Shown: positions 1 through 7,678 of the stretch, piece after piece
How the letters are laid out: each line of letters opens with the position of its first letter
How positions within the stretch are numbered: the stretch's first letter is position 1
NCBI GenBank assembly: GCA_038363005.1
Contig: JBBQBI010000012.1
Location: 1-64,000 of the forward strand
Source: JAKOWB01 sp038363005
GTDB taxonomy: Bacteria > Pseudomonadota > Alphaproteobacteria > Kiloniellales > JACOMY01
Reading direction: 5' to 3'
DNA length: 64,000 nucleotides
Notes under the pieces: generated by a model
What the model was told of the DNA's origin: nothing
Databases searched by the model: none
The model's input: only the letters and a program-made list of their open reading frames with translations
Translations under genes and position numbers: made by a program

Positions 1-148
1 CCTCGACGTCGCACAAGCGGTAGACCACCCGGCCGCCCACCTTGAGGAACTTCCGCCCCTCACCAGTCCAGCGCCAGCGCTCAGGTGTGCGATGGCTGAT
101 CCCCCAGCGCACCGCCAGTTCAAGTTGGTTCATGCATGTTGCCTTCAT
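1..148 (-). CDS. AlpA/excisionase-like helix-turn-helix DNA-binding protein, partial (C-terminus beyond window)
   Basis: Reading down from 148, the minus strand gives MKATCMNQLELAVRWGISHR followed by a segment with TPERWRW, then KFLKVGGRVVYR, and stays open to the window edge. This is the HTH_17/AlpA pattern: a helix-turn-helix around LAVRWGISHRTPERWR, then a short wing with a G-R-V-V-Y-R strand. Such proteins bind DNA as phage or island excisionases or regulators. Two in-frame ATGs exist, at 148 and 133. An AAAAGG at 155-160 favours 148, while AAGG just inside the gene could serve 133. The C-terminus is not visible, so the family call rests on about 49 residues. Its position next to a lower-GC stretch fits an island edge, but no integrase is visible. 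Confidence 0.72.
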   Translation of the reverse strand, partial: MKATCMNQLELAVRWGISHRTPERWRWTGEGRKFLKVGGRVVYRLCDVE

Positions 149-605
149 TTTCGTGCCTTTTCGTTCTGGCAAGTTTGACTGCGACACGACGAAGGCGTGG
201 GTGGAAAATACTATCAAGGTAAGACTGGTCGGGGCGCCAAACGCCGGACGAAGTGGCGCGTGGTCATGAAGAGAGAAGTTCTGCGGAGGCGAAGATTCAC
301 CTGCGAATACGAGGGCGTACCGGCGGGATGTGGGGCATACTTCGAGCGAGTTTGTGGACGAGTCCTCTCCCTCCGCCAATTCAATAACTTCCGCACACTT
401 GGCGCGTGGCTTGTGCCCGCCGGGCCTGCAGAAATCAAAAATAGACTACAATTATTGATAGAGCAATAATACAGCCAGAATACAACAATCTTTACGCACA
501 GATCGAATATGTGCAGGCTCTGTATATCGGCCGGTCGTTTGGGGCACTTTCGGCGAACGTTTGATTCTTACGAATCCAAACTATGCCCTGTAGGAGAAAG
601 TGGAG
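149..605. other. Gene-free, lower-GC intergenic region with two short inverted repeats
   Basis: No convincing gene was found in this stretch of about 457 bases. It has an AT-rich perfect inverted repeat at 451-470 (ATTATTG, six-base loop, CAATAAT). A second lies at 563-576 (GATTC-TTAC-GAATC), about 30 bases before the start of the next gene, and could be an operator or part of a promoter. A 90-codon open frame on the plus strand (197-469) is rich in Arg/Lys, matches no family I recognise, has no clear ribosome-binding site and ends inside the first palindrome, so it was not called. Confidence 0.5.
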
Positions 606-1664
606 ATGTTTTGCTCTGAAAGGTTAACTAAAATACTATCATGTACTGTAGTCGCGGCAGGATTATCTGTTGTCGCTCCACTTGATAGCATCGCCTGCAC
701 GCGGCATGTCTACAATACCAGTCAGTGCACTTGGTATGTCTACACCAACATGGGCTGCAACGCCGCGGGGGAGGCCAACAATCCCAGCCCGAACTGCGCG
801 CACGACATGGACAACACCGGGCTACAGCTCGTCCCCTCGCAGGGCGGGGTTGCGGGTTACAAGCTGCCCCCCGGTTCCTCGATGGGTATCGACCTCGACT
901 GGACCGACAACGGTGGCGGCGTCATCCTGCTGCGCACCCGGGAACTGGGCGCGGCGTCGTCGGCCAATTCGACTCCCTTCGAATCGGCCTCGGCTTGTTC
1001 GCGCGCGGGAGATTGCTCCAACGACAAGCTCAAGAAGATCGTGATGCTGGACTCGACGATCCGGAGCATGGGGTCGAAATACTTGGACAAGTGGCAGGAC
1101 GGCATGGAGAAGTTCTTCTGGCCGACCTTGGTTTACGATTTCGCCAATGGCGAGTGCCATCTTGAGCACTCGGCGGAAAGCCGCAGCCTGAACGTCCAGT
1201 TCAACACGACTCCCAACCATGGGGATGTCGATGGCGACGTCCACATTTCCGGCTGCCCCCTGCCGCAGCCCGGTGGGTCCCACATCGCGCTGAAGGCCAG
1301 CAACGGTCAGTTCCTCGTCGCCGAGGGCGGTGGCGGCAGAGAGTTCTATGCCAACCGGGGTGAAATCGGTCCCTGGGAAACCCTGACCGTGGTGCGCCTG
1401 GGCGGCAACAAGGTAGCTCTGGCTACTTGGACCGGCCACTACGTGGTCGCAGACGACGGCGGTGGCGGCGCGCTGAACGCAAACCGGACCGAGGTCGGCC
1501 CCTGGGAGACCTTCACGATGGTCAGTCTCGGCAGCGGAAAGATCGCGCTTCAAGCCAGCAACGGCCAATACGTGGTCGCCGAAGGCGGTGGCGGCGACGG
1601 CGTCTACGCCAACCGGGGCGAAATCGGTCCCTGGGAGACCTTCACTCTGATCAACCTCGACTGA
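606..1664 (+). CDS. Exported protein with C-terminal triple fascin-like (beta-trefoil type) repeats
   Basis: ATG 606 is preceded nine bases upstream by AGGAG (592-596); the in-frame GTG at 600 is too close to that site. The product is 352 aa. Residues 1 to about 28 form a signal peptide ending near DSIA/CTR. The middle part (about 30-220) is Cys-rich and of no family I recognise. The C-terminus holds three units of exactly 43 codons starting at 1284, 1413 and 1542 (the last is cut to 40 by the stop). Each carries an IAL-x-ASNGQ-type start, a V-A-E-GGGG turn, an A-N-R segment and a GPWETF motif. This is the fascin/actin-crosslinking-like beta-trefoil repeat; in bacteria such repeats are found in secreted proteins that bind glycans or other proteins. 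Base composition is lower in GC than genes further right. The function is unknown. Confidence 0.85.
   Translation: MFCSERLTKILSCTVVAAGLSVVAPLDSIACTRHVYNTSQCTWYVYTNMGCNAAGEANNPSPNCAHDMDNTGLQLVPSQGGVAGYKLPPGSSMGIDLDWTDNGGGVILLRTRELGAASSANSTPFESASACSRAGDCSNDKLKKIVMLDSTIRSMGSKYLDKWQDGMEKFFWPTLVYDFANGECHLEHSAESRSLNVQFNTTPNHGDVDGDVHISGCPLPQPGGSHIALKASNGQFLVAEGGGGREFYANRGEIGPWETLTVVRLGGNKVALATWTGHYVVADDGGGGALNANRTEVGPWETFTMVSLGSGKIALQASNGQYVVAEGGGGDGVYANRGEIGPWETFTLINLD
1284..1661 (+). repeat. Three in-frame 129-bp coding repeats
   Basis: Units begin at 1284, 1413 and 1542. The spacing is exactly 129 bp, and the last unit is shortened to 120 bp by the stop codon. Units 1 and 3 are closest (ASNGQ, EGGGG, NRGEIGPWET shared); unit 2 has diverged (ATWTGHYVVADDGGGG, NRTEVGPWET). 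This suggests an older unit 2 and a more recent duplication or conversion between 1 and 3. Confidence 0.9.
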
Positions 1665-1708
1665 CTTCAACGAGGGAAAGGGTGCCCCGGGAAGTCGGCC
1701 AGCTTCCC

Positions 1709-1778
1709 GGGGCGGCCCGACTGGGGCGGCCCGACTGGGGTGGCCCGACTGGGGTGGCCCGACTGGGGCGGCCCGGCT
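1709..1778. repeat. 14-bp tandem repeat, five copies
   Basis: Five head-to-tail copies of GGGG(C/T)GGCCCGACT occupy 1709-1778; the last ends GGCT. Copies 1, 2 and 5 have C at the fifth base, and copies 3 and 4 have T. The array starts 45 bases after the stop of the repeat protein. Because 14 is not a multiple of three, it is unlikely to be coding. It is a candidate variable-number locus. The rest of 1665-1911 shows no gene. Confidence 0.9.
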
Positions 1779-1911
1779 AGGGCGCGTTGGCTGAAACTGG
1801 AGAAGCCCAGAGCACTCCTGGACGGAGCACAGCGGAGCCGGACGGCCAGCTTGCCGGGCCGAGGCAACCGCGACGAGGGCTGAATGACCCTGGAACGCCG
1901 ATCTCTAAGAG

Positions 1912-2802
1912 TCAAAACCCGCAGATATCGCGCGTGATCGCTATAGTCCCGATCACAGACCCATCCCGCCGCAGATAGACGTGTTCGATCATGGCTCCTG
2001 CCTCGATCACAGGACGCAGGGCCTGATAGGTGCAGTTTTGTTGGACAAGTGCCGTGCGCATGGGGATCGAGAGCGCATCGACATCAATTGATACATCGTA
2101 GATGTATCGCAACGTCGTGTGGTCGCCTTCGACACGCCGAAGTGTTGTCGCCTCGTCAACGCGCTGACTTGGCACTTCGGCTGCCAACTCACGCAGCGTC
2201 GCCTCAAGGCCTTGCCCTCTCAGCAATGCCAAGATGCCCGTCTGCTGCATCGCAGGGTCACTCTCGGCCTCGGCCACCATCTGCGGTGTCTCTACACGTA
2301 TGAAAACAATCAGTGCTACGGACGCGACAAGGAAGATGGATCCGGTCAGCACGCCCGCACCGCCGGACAAGATCGGCATGGTCGGCGCGCGGTTGGGCGA
2401 CTCCTCGCTCCTGGATGGTGCTAGCCAGAGCCAAAAGTTTGCCAAGGGAATGAACGCGAGAAAGGCCATGCGCGCGTGACCGTGGGCGTCGCGCGACCTC
2501 GCCATAGCGATGACCCCGAGCACATAACCGGTGACAAGACCGACGACCAGATCTACGAGCATAAAGACCCAAAGGTAGCCGCCTCTCACGGCCGGGATCG
2601 AACCAAGCCAAACAACTTGGGCTGCCACGCTCAGAAGAAGAAGAATGCAGATGTATGCAAAGTATGGTGCACGGCGCAGCCGGGCGTTGCTTCTATGGAA
2701 CAGTCCCGCAAATGCCGCGCCTAAGACTGTGACGCAGTAGGCGATCAATCGAAGATTATTTTCGGATTGTCCAATGTATCGGACCGCAAGATCCTCAAGC
2801 AT
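1912..2802 (-). CDS. Membrane protein with five predicted TM segments and a C-terminal soluble domain, unknown function
   Basis: The product is 296 aa. Hydrophobic segments lie at about 17-35, 47-67, 76-97, 112-128 and 148-168. A charged domain of about 125 residues follows. It has the pattern V-D-E-A-T-T-L-R-R-V...LRYIYDVSID...M-R...C...Y-L-R-R-D-G-S...D-I-C. This resembles a small domain seen in many uncharacterised bacterial proteins, often attached to membrane or lipoprotein anchors, with a conserved late Cys pair. I do not recognise a named family with confidence. It stands alone, divergent from the exported protein at 3037. Codon use is less GC-biased than in the metabolic genes to the right, in keeping with accessory DNA at this end of the window. 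Confidence 0.7.
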   Translation of the reverse strand: MLEDLAVRYIGQSENNLRLIAYCVTVLGAAFAGLFHRSNARLRRAPYFAYICILLLLSVAAQVVWLGSIPAVRGGYLWVFMLVDLVVGLVTGYVLGVIAMARSRDAHGHARMAFLAFIPLANFWLWLAPSRSEESPNRAPTMPILSGGAGVLTGSIFLVASVALIVFIRVETPQMVAEAESDPAMQQTGILALLRGQGLEATLRELAAEVPSQRVDEATTLRRVEGDHTTLRYIYDVSIDVDALSIPMRTALVQQNCTYQALRPVIEAGAMIEHVYLRRDGSVIGTIAITRDICGF

Positions 2803-3036
2803 TTGACCCTCAGCAATTGAATGCCGCTATGACGAGTGTACAGCGCACAAGCAACAAGTCATGCCGCCAAACGTCCTACATCAGGCGCACCAGGGCGCGC
2901 CGGTGCACACCCGGCAACCGCCATGTTCAGGCCGTTGCCTTGAGTCAGCGGCGCCGGGACAATGGCGCGCGGCCATCCTCCGGGAAGGCGCCGGGCGGGA
3001 ACTGGCTCAACAGGTGGTGGTTGGGGGGACATTTCC

Positions 3037-3531
3037 ATGGGATGGGGGAAGGGCTGCCGGGATTTCTTTCTGCTCGCCGCGTTCGGCGCCGGCGTGTGTC
3101 AGGTGCTGTTCACAGCCACCGCGCGCGCCGACGACAGCAGCGCGGCAGCGGTCACCACGCAGCTCGCTGCCTCCGGCCGGATCCTGCTGCAGCCGCAGGA
3201 CGCCGCCGCCCTGGTCGGCGTCTGGGAGGGCAACTACGTGCTGGACGGCGGTCTGATCGGCGACTGCGTCCTGATCCTCAGCGCGCCCAGCGGCGCGACG
3301 CTGCAGGGTGTGTTCGAATACCGGTGGGCCAAGGGCAGCGCCCGCCATCCGCAAAGCGGCACGGTCACCGGCGAGATCGCCGCCGACGGCGCACTGCATT
3401 TCGGCGACTGGGAACTGACGCTGTCGCGCGACGGCGGTGCCTATAGCTTCGAGGCCAAGGAGCAGCTGGCGGGTCAGCCGGCAAAGCTGCACTGGCGCCG
3501 CGACGGCGTGACCGGCCTTACCGCCGACTGA
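3037..3531 (+). CDS. Small exported beta-rich protein of unknown function
   Basis: The open frame extends upstream to 2962, but ATG 3037 is preferred: it has a GGGGGG run at 3023-3028 and starts an ideal signal peptide (MGWGKGCRDFFLLAAFGAG..., cleavage near TARA/DD). The product is 164 aa. The mature part has alternating short hydrophobic strands (VGVWEGNYVLDG, CVLILSAPSG, LQGVFEYRW, VTGEIAADGALHFGDWELTL), which suggests a small beta-barrel or beta-sandwich like lipocalin-type periplasmic proteins. No catalytic motif is visible. It is convergent with the oxidoreductase gene that ends at 3563, with a gap of about 30 bases. Real by composition and signal peptide; function unknown. Confidence 0.75.
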   Translation: MGWGKGCRDFFLLAAFGAGVCQVLFTATARADDSSAAAVTTQLAASGRILLQPQDAAALVGVWEGNYVLDGGLIGDCVLILSAPSGATLQGVFEYRWAKGSARHPQSGTVTGEIAADGALHFGDWELTLSRDGGAYSFEAKEQLAGQPAKLHWRRDGVTGLTAD

Positions 3532-3562
3532 CGGCGATCGCGGCCTGCGCCGGTCGGCGTCC

Positions 3563-4738
3563 CTAGTGCGTCGCGCCCGCCGGGGCCAGCACGATGGCGC
3601 CCTCGGCGACCGGCTGGCCGCGCCGGAAGCGGTCCACCGCGAAGGGGGCGATCAAGGGGTCCGGCCGCTCGGCGGCGATGGAGGTCGCCATCAGCTCGGT
3701 CGTGCCGGCGGCACCGGCGATGCCGTAGGACCAGCCGGTGGTCACCCAGACTCCGTCGAGATCGGGATGCGGCCCCAGCAGCGGTCCCCAGTCCGGCGTC
3801 GCCAGCAGCATGCCGGCCCAGTGGCGCAGGATGCGTAGCCGCGCGAAGGCGGGAAACATCTCGGCATAGATCTTCGCCGTGGCGGCCATCGCCGGCAGGT
3901 CTGTGGCCAGCGTGTCTTGCGGCGTCTCCGCCACCTCGGCGCCGCCAACGATCTCGCCACGCGCCGTCTGGTGCAGGTAGCAGAGGCGGTCGGGCAGGGC
4001 GATGGCTGGGCGCAGGACCGGGCGCACCGGCTCCAGCGCCAGGGCCTCGATACGCTGCGGGTAGGCGGCCAGTTCCAGCCCTGCCAGGCCGGCGACCGTG
4101 GCCGACTGCGCGCCGGCCGCCAGCACCACCAGGTCGGCGGGCAGGCGCTCGCCGCCGGCGATCACGGCGGTGACCTGCCGCCCGTCCTGTTCGATGGCGG
4201 TGACCGGCTTGCCGTAGTCGACGGTGACCCCAAGGCGCCGGGCCGCCTTGAGGAAGCCCTTCATCACCGCGTGGTGCGGCGCCACGCCGCCGTCCTTGAG
4301 CAGCACGGCCGAGCGTGCCGTCGCGGTGTCCATGCAGGGTGCCAGGCGCTTCAGCAGCGCCGGGTCGATCACCTCGGACCGCAGGCCGCACGAGCGGTGC
4401 AGCGGCACGGCGGCCTCGATCAGCTGCTGCGTCTTCTCGCTCTGCGCCACGATCAGATAGCCGCGCGGCGTGAACATGACGTTCTCGCCCAGGCTTTGCG
4501 ACAGCGTCAGCCAGCGACGGTTGGAGAAGGCGAAGAGCTGGGTCCACTCGAGCGAGGCGAAGCCGCCGCGCACCAGGGTGCCATTGCGGCCGGAGGCGCC
4601 GCCCTGGAAATAGCCGGCGTCGACCACGCGCACCTGGCGGAAGCCGAGGCGGGCCAGGTGGAAGGCGGTGCCCAAGCCATGCACGCCGCCACCGATGACG
4701 ACGATGCGCCGCCGCAGGCTGGCGTCCGACAGCGTCAT
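3563..4738 (-). CDS. FAD-dependent oxidoreductase, DAO / sarcosine oxidase beta-like
   Basis: The product is 391 aa from ATG 4738; the longer open frame upstream is the overlap with the previous gene. The N-terminus has the Rossmann FAD motif in RRIVVIGGGVHGLGTAFHLA, then the GGASGRNGTLVRGGF segment typical of DAO-family flavoproteins (amino-acid, sarcosine, opine and D-hydroxyproline oxidases). A C-terminal GWSYGIAGAAGTTELMA segment contributes to FAD binding. It is the last gene of a minus-strand operon: its ATG overlaps the TGA of the SoxA-like subunit by four bases (ATGA). The pair probably forms a heteromeric amine or imino-acid dehydrogenase acting on an N-alkyl amino acid or opine. The substrate cannot be told from the sequence. 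Confidence 0.85.
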   Translation of the reverse strand: MTLSDASLRRRIVVIGGGVHGLGTAFHLARLGFRQVRVVDAGYFQGGASGRNGTLVRGGFASLEWTQLFAFSNRRWLTLSQSLGENVMFTPRGYLIVAQSEKTQQLIEAAVPLHRSCGLRSEVIDPALLKRLAPCMDTATARSAVLLKDGGVAPHHAVMKGFLKAARRLGVTVDYGKPVTAIEQDGRQVTAVIAGGERLPADLVVLAAGAQSATVAGLAGLELAAYPQRIEALALEPVRPVLRPAIALPDRLCYLHQTARGEIVGGAEVAETPQDTLATDLPAMAATAKIYAEMFPAFARLRILRHWAGMLLATPDWGPLLGPHPDLDGVWVTTGWSYGIAGAAGTTELMATSIAAERPDPLIAPFAVDRFRRGQPVAEGAIVLAPAGATH

Positions 4739-6132
4739 GACTGCGGCTCCACCAGGTCGGCCAGGCCAGCGGCCTGGGCCACGGTCAGGGCGCGGCGCGG
4801 CGGGCGGTGCGAGGGGCGGTCGTCGCCCAACGCACCCGCCGAGGCCTTGGCCAGCAGGGCGCGCAGCAGCTCCCAGCAAGGCAGGCCCTGGCAGGGCCCC
4901 ATGCCGCAGCTGGTCTGGCGCTTCAGCTCCTCGACATGGGTCATGCCGCTGGCAACCAGGTCGAGCACCTCGTCGGCCATGACGTCCATGCAGGGACAGA
5001 CCGCGGCGCCCTTGAGCGCGGCGAGCGCGCCGACATGCACTGCCTCGTCCGGCTCGGCGGCGCTGCCGGCCAGGCGCACCCCGGGCGGCAAGGCACCGGC
5101 CAGCAACCGCAGGCGGCCATCGGCGGCGGCCTGGAACGCCAGGTTCGGATCGCCAATCCAGGGGCCGGCATGCACCAGGGTCCGGCAGGCGATCCGCTGG
5201 CCGATGTCGACCGCCCGCACCTCACGGCGACCGAGGATGCGCCGCAGCGGCGCGACCGGCGCCACGGCGACGACCTGCTGGCCATGCCGGCCCAGCGTCT
5301 CTGCCAGCCGCGCCTCGTCGCCGCTGCCGACGACCACGACAGGGCCCAGGTCCACGCCCTGCGTCGCCAGCTTGAGCGCGGTCGGCGCATCCAGCACTCC
5401 GGGCAGGTCATTGCCCGGCACCAGCGGCGGGCAGGAGCGTCGTCCGGTCGCCAGCACCAGGACCGCGGTCTCGACGACCAGGGCGGCGCCGGCTGGGTCG
5501 AGCGGCGCGGCGGCGACCAGCCGGCCGGCGCGGTAGACGCCAAAGACCTCGTAACCGGCCAGCAGCTCGACGCCGGGAATCGCCGGCGCGCTGCCCCGGG
5601 TGATCAGCAGGACCGTCCGGCCAGCGCCGGCCAGGGCCGCCGCCTCGCGCTGGCCGGCGGGACCGCCGCCGACCACCACGGCGTCGGCGCGCCGCCGGCT
5701 GCCGGGGATCACCGGCGTGGCCGGCAGTTCCAGCGACAAGCGGCCCTCGCCGGCCAGGAAGCTCAGCAGCCGCTCCCAGGCGGCGAAGCGCCGGGTGCCG
5801 CTGGGCAGCAGGCGCGGATGCTCGAAGCCGCCGCGCACCCAGCGCGCCGGCAGCAGGCGGAACAGCTTCAACAGATCGAACCCAGGCCCGGGCCAGGTAT
5901 TCTGTCGGACGATCCGCAGGCCGGGCCGGACCGGCAGCTGGTCCAGCCGGACATTCGGCGTGCCGTCGACCTCGGCCAGCACGCCCTGCAGGAAACTGCC
6001 GGAATAGCCTAGTGGCCGGTGGCGCTTGCGGGTGGCGGCCAGGGTGCGGATGCCGTGGCGCCACAGCGCCGTCGCGACGCTGTCGCCCTCGCGCGCCTGC
6101 AGCCGCCTGCCGTTGTAGAAGATCTCGACCAT
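4735..6132 (-). CDS. SoxA/OoxA/HcnB-type flavoprotein with BFD-like [2Fe-2S] domain
   Basis: The product is 465 aa. Residues 1 to about 85 are the N-terminal Fer2_4-like domain (EGDSVATALWRHGIRTLAATRKRHRPLGYSG). It has no cysteines, like sarcosine oxidase alpha (RxxKYHRPRG-type) and unlike HcnA. About 145-380 is an FAD/NAD domain (ADAVVVGGGPAGQREAAALA; second nucleotide fold VVVVGSGDEARLAETL). The C-terminus has a BFD-like cluster site with four cysteines (CPC...CGMGPCQG). The protein stops before the aminomethyltransferase-like half of true SoxA, so it matches the alpha subunits of opine or hydroxyproline oxidases. Its start shares one base with the stop of the TIGR02466 gene, and its stop overlaps the DAO gene. 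Confidence 0.87.
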   Translation of the reverse strand: MVEIFYNGRRLQAREGDSVATALWRHGIRTLAATRKRHRPLGYSGSFLQGVLAEVDGTPNVRLDQLPVRPGLRIVRQNTWPGPGFDLLKLFRLLPARWVRGGFEHPRLLPSGTRRFAAWERLLSFLAGEGRLSLELPATPVIPGSRRRADAVVVGGGPAGQREAAALAGAGRTVLLITRGSAPAIPGVELLAGYEVFGVYRAGRLVAAAPLDPAGAALVVETAVLVLATGRRSCPPLVPGNDLPGVLDAPTALKLATQGVDLGPVVVVGSGDEARLAETLGRHGQQVVAVAPVAPLRRILGRREVRAVDIGQRIACRTLVHAGPWIGDPNLAFQAAADGRLRLLAGALPPGVRLAGSAAEPDEAVHVGALAALKGAAVCPCMDVMADEVLDLVASGMTHVEELKRQTSCGMGPCQGLPCWELLRALLAKASAGALGDDRPSHRPPRRALTVAQAAGLADLVEPQS

Positions 6133-6836
6133 CAGCCGCCGCGCATCGGTTCCACCGGCTTCCAGGATTCCGGGCCGGGCAGCAGATACTCCAGGCCGGC
6201 GCTGTCGCGCACCGTGGCGACAATATCACAGGCGATGGACACCCGCAGGCCATCGCTGCGGTTGGGCGGGATCTCGTGCAGCACCCGCGACGGAAAGATC
6301 AGCACGTCGTCCTGCTGCGGCTCCAGATAGATCTTCTGCGCATTGAACTGCTGCACTTCGCGCAGCACGCCGGCCGCCACCATGGTGTTGTTGAACAGGT
6401 TGGGGGCGAACTGGTTAGGCGCCTCCTTGTCGATGAAGGAGATGCCGCTCGAATCCGCCGGCTTGGCCAAGTAGTAGACCAGGCTGATGTGCGACTGCAG
6501 ATGACTGTGGGCCTGGGTCGAGTCGCCGCGCCGGGACAGCGTGCCCCAGGAGCGCGTGAAGTGCAGCCGCATCTTCTGCTGGTCGATGCGGAAGACCTCC
6601 AGGTAGTCGTGCAGCGGCTTGGCGAAGCGCGCGAAGAGCCCGGCGAAGCGCGGATCGTTGTGCAGCAGCTCGTGGCCGTTGAGATCGCCGGTCCAGGAGG
6701 TGCCGGGGATCTTCTGGCGAATCCGGTCCTGCCCCATGTCGACGATCGCCTGGATCATCGCGGTCCGCTCCGCCGGTTCCGGCGTGACACTGGACTGGAA
6801 CACGGTCAGCGGGAACAGGTGAAACAGCTTGGTCAT
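6132..6836 (-). CDS. TIGR02466 family putative 2OG-Fe(II) oxygenase
   Basis: The start is set at ATG 6836 (MTKLFHLFPL); AGGCGG lies 6-9 bases upstream, whereas the ATG at 6842 sits directly on it. The product is 234 aa. The family signature is present: an early W-T-G-D-L-N-G segment, a central AHSHLQSHISLVYYLAKP with the metal-ligand His region, then LIFPSRVLHEIPPN with the distal His and LRVSIACDI with the arginine that would bind 2-oxoglutarate. These proteins are presumed non-haem iron oxygenases with unknown substrates. It is the first gene of the operon with the SoxA-like and DAO-like subunits (one-base overlap). It may therefore hydroxylate the compound that the flavoenzyme oxidises, or the reverse; that is inference. 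Confidence 0.8.
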   Translation of the reverse strand: MTKLFHLFPLTVFQSSVTPEPAERTAMIQAIVDMGQDRIRQKIPGTSWTGDLNGHELLHNDPRFAGLFARFAKPLHDYLEVFRIDQQKMRLHFTRSWGTLSRRGDSTQAHSHLQSHISLVYYLAKPADSSGISFIDKEAPNQFAPNLFNNTMVAAGVLREVQQFNAQKIYLEPQQDDVLIFPSRVLHEIPPNRSDGLRVSIACDIVATVRDSAGLEYLLPGPESWKPVEPMRGG

Positions 6837-6950
6837 GGGCATCCGCCTATCTCGCGATGGGCGCGATGGTGCCGCAAGCGCCGGCATCGGCGCAATGGCG
6901 GCCGGCCGGCCAGCCTGATCGCGGCGCGGCGATAGCGATCCGCGGCCAAC

Positions 6951-6974
6951 GCTGGGCTGCCGGGGCAGCCCAGC
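6951..6974. terminator. GC-rich palindrome (11-bp stem, 2-base loop)
   Basis: GCTGGGCTGCC-gg-GGCAGCCCAGC is perfect. It lies downstream of the DUF2231 gene (minus strand, stop at 7041) and upstream of the oxygenase operon. There is no T-run on either side, so if it terminates transcription it is not a classical intrinsic terminator. Confidence 0.55.
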
Positions 6975-6989
6975 GCCGTCGCGACCCTC

Positions 6990-7018
6990 GCGCTATCGGC
7001 CCCGGGGGCCGATAGCGC
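6990..7018. terminator. Very strong palindrome (14-bp stem, 1-base centre)
   Basis: The left arm is 6990-7003 (GCGCTATCGGCCCC) and the right arm 7005-7018, around a single central G. It is perfect. It sits 23 bases after the stop of the DUF2231 gene and 15 bases from the palindrome at 6951-6974. A near copy of one arm (GATAGCG) also occurs at 6931-6937. It may be a terminator, an mRNA-stabilising element or an interspersed palindrome. Confidence 0.6.
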
Positions 7019-7040
7019 TGAACCCAAGCAGGAGTGCCGG

Positions 7041-7502
7041 TTACTGCGCGGCCGGCATCACGTTGACGCCGTGGCCATAGACCAGGTCACCACCGTAGTA
7101 GGCGGTGCCCAGCACCATCACGACGGCGACCAGCGACAGTGCAACGGCGATCGGCCGGTAGGCGCCGACCGACGGCACCTGGCGCCACCACATCACGACG
7201 CGGATCGCGGCGATCACCGCGACCACCGCCGCCGTCATGGTTCCCCAGCCCTCGTGCGTCTCCAGCAGATCGGCCGAGATGCCGCGCTCGACGGCGATAT
7301 CATAGGCCATGTCGCCGAAGACAAAGGCCAGGATCGCCATCAGGCCGGCCCCCGCGGCGAACAGCATCCCGCTGGCCGACAGCGAATTGCGCAGTCCGCT
7401 GCTGCGCCGGCACAGCATGTTGGCGATGTCCGCCAGCAGCGCCAGAACCACCAGCACGATGGGGAAATGCACGATCATGGGATGAATGTGTTCTAGCGGC
7501 AT
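7041..7502 (-). CDS. DUF2231 family inner-membrane protein
   Basis: Start ATG 7502 has GGAGGT about eight bases upstream; the frame open beyond it is not used. The product is 153 aa. It begins MPLEHIHPMIVHFPIVLVVL, the hallmark of DUF2231 (HPxxVHFP), and has four membrane segments at about 8-27, 45-63, 88-106 and 119-138. His residues in the first segment and a later THEGWG motif are typical and suggest haem or metal contact, though the family function is not established. Members often sit near c-type cytochromes or copper and redox genes, and here the SorAB genes lie within 1 kb on the same strand. Confidence 0.85.
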   Translation of the reverse strand: MPLEHIHPMIVHFPIVLVVLALLADIANMLCRRSSGLRNSLSASGMLFAAGAGLMAILAFVFGDMAYDIAVERGISADLLETHEGWGTMTAAVVAVIAAIRVVMWWRQVPSVGAYRPIAVALSLVAVVMVLGTAYYGGDLVYGHGVNVMPAAQ

Positions 7503-7678
7503 GCGCGACCTCCAGGTCCAAGGCAAACGGGCTGGAGGGGCTCCTGCCAGGACCGTTGCACCCAAGACAACGCGCGGTAGCTGACCAGAAGCTGACAGAC
7601 CCCACGCATGACTGACCTGCGCTGGCACCGGGCCGCAGGAATTGCTAGCGTGAGGATCGTGATCGGAAGGGACTATCC

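Noticed and set aside
197..469. 90-codon plus-strand open frame before the repeat protein
   Set aside because: Arg/Lys-rich translation without family match, weak start context and an end inside a palindrome.
1680..1780. CRISPR array
   Set aside because: The 14-bp units are contiguous without spacers, so this is a minisatellite.
3917..5536. Very long open frame opposite the SoxA-like and DAO-like genes
   Set aside because: Gly/Gln/Arg/Ala-rich shadow typical of antisense frames in GC-rich DNA; the minus-strand frames show clear flavoprotein motifs.
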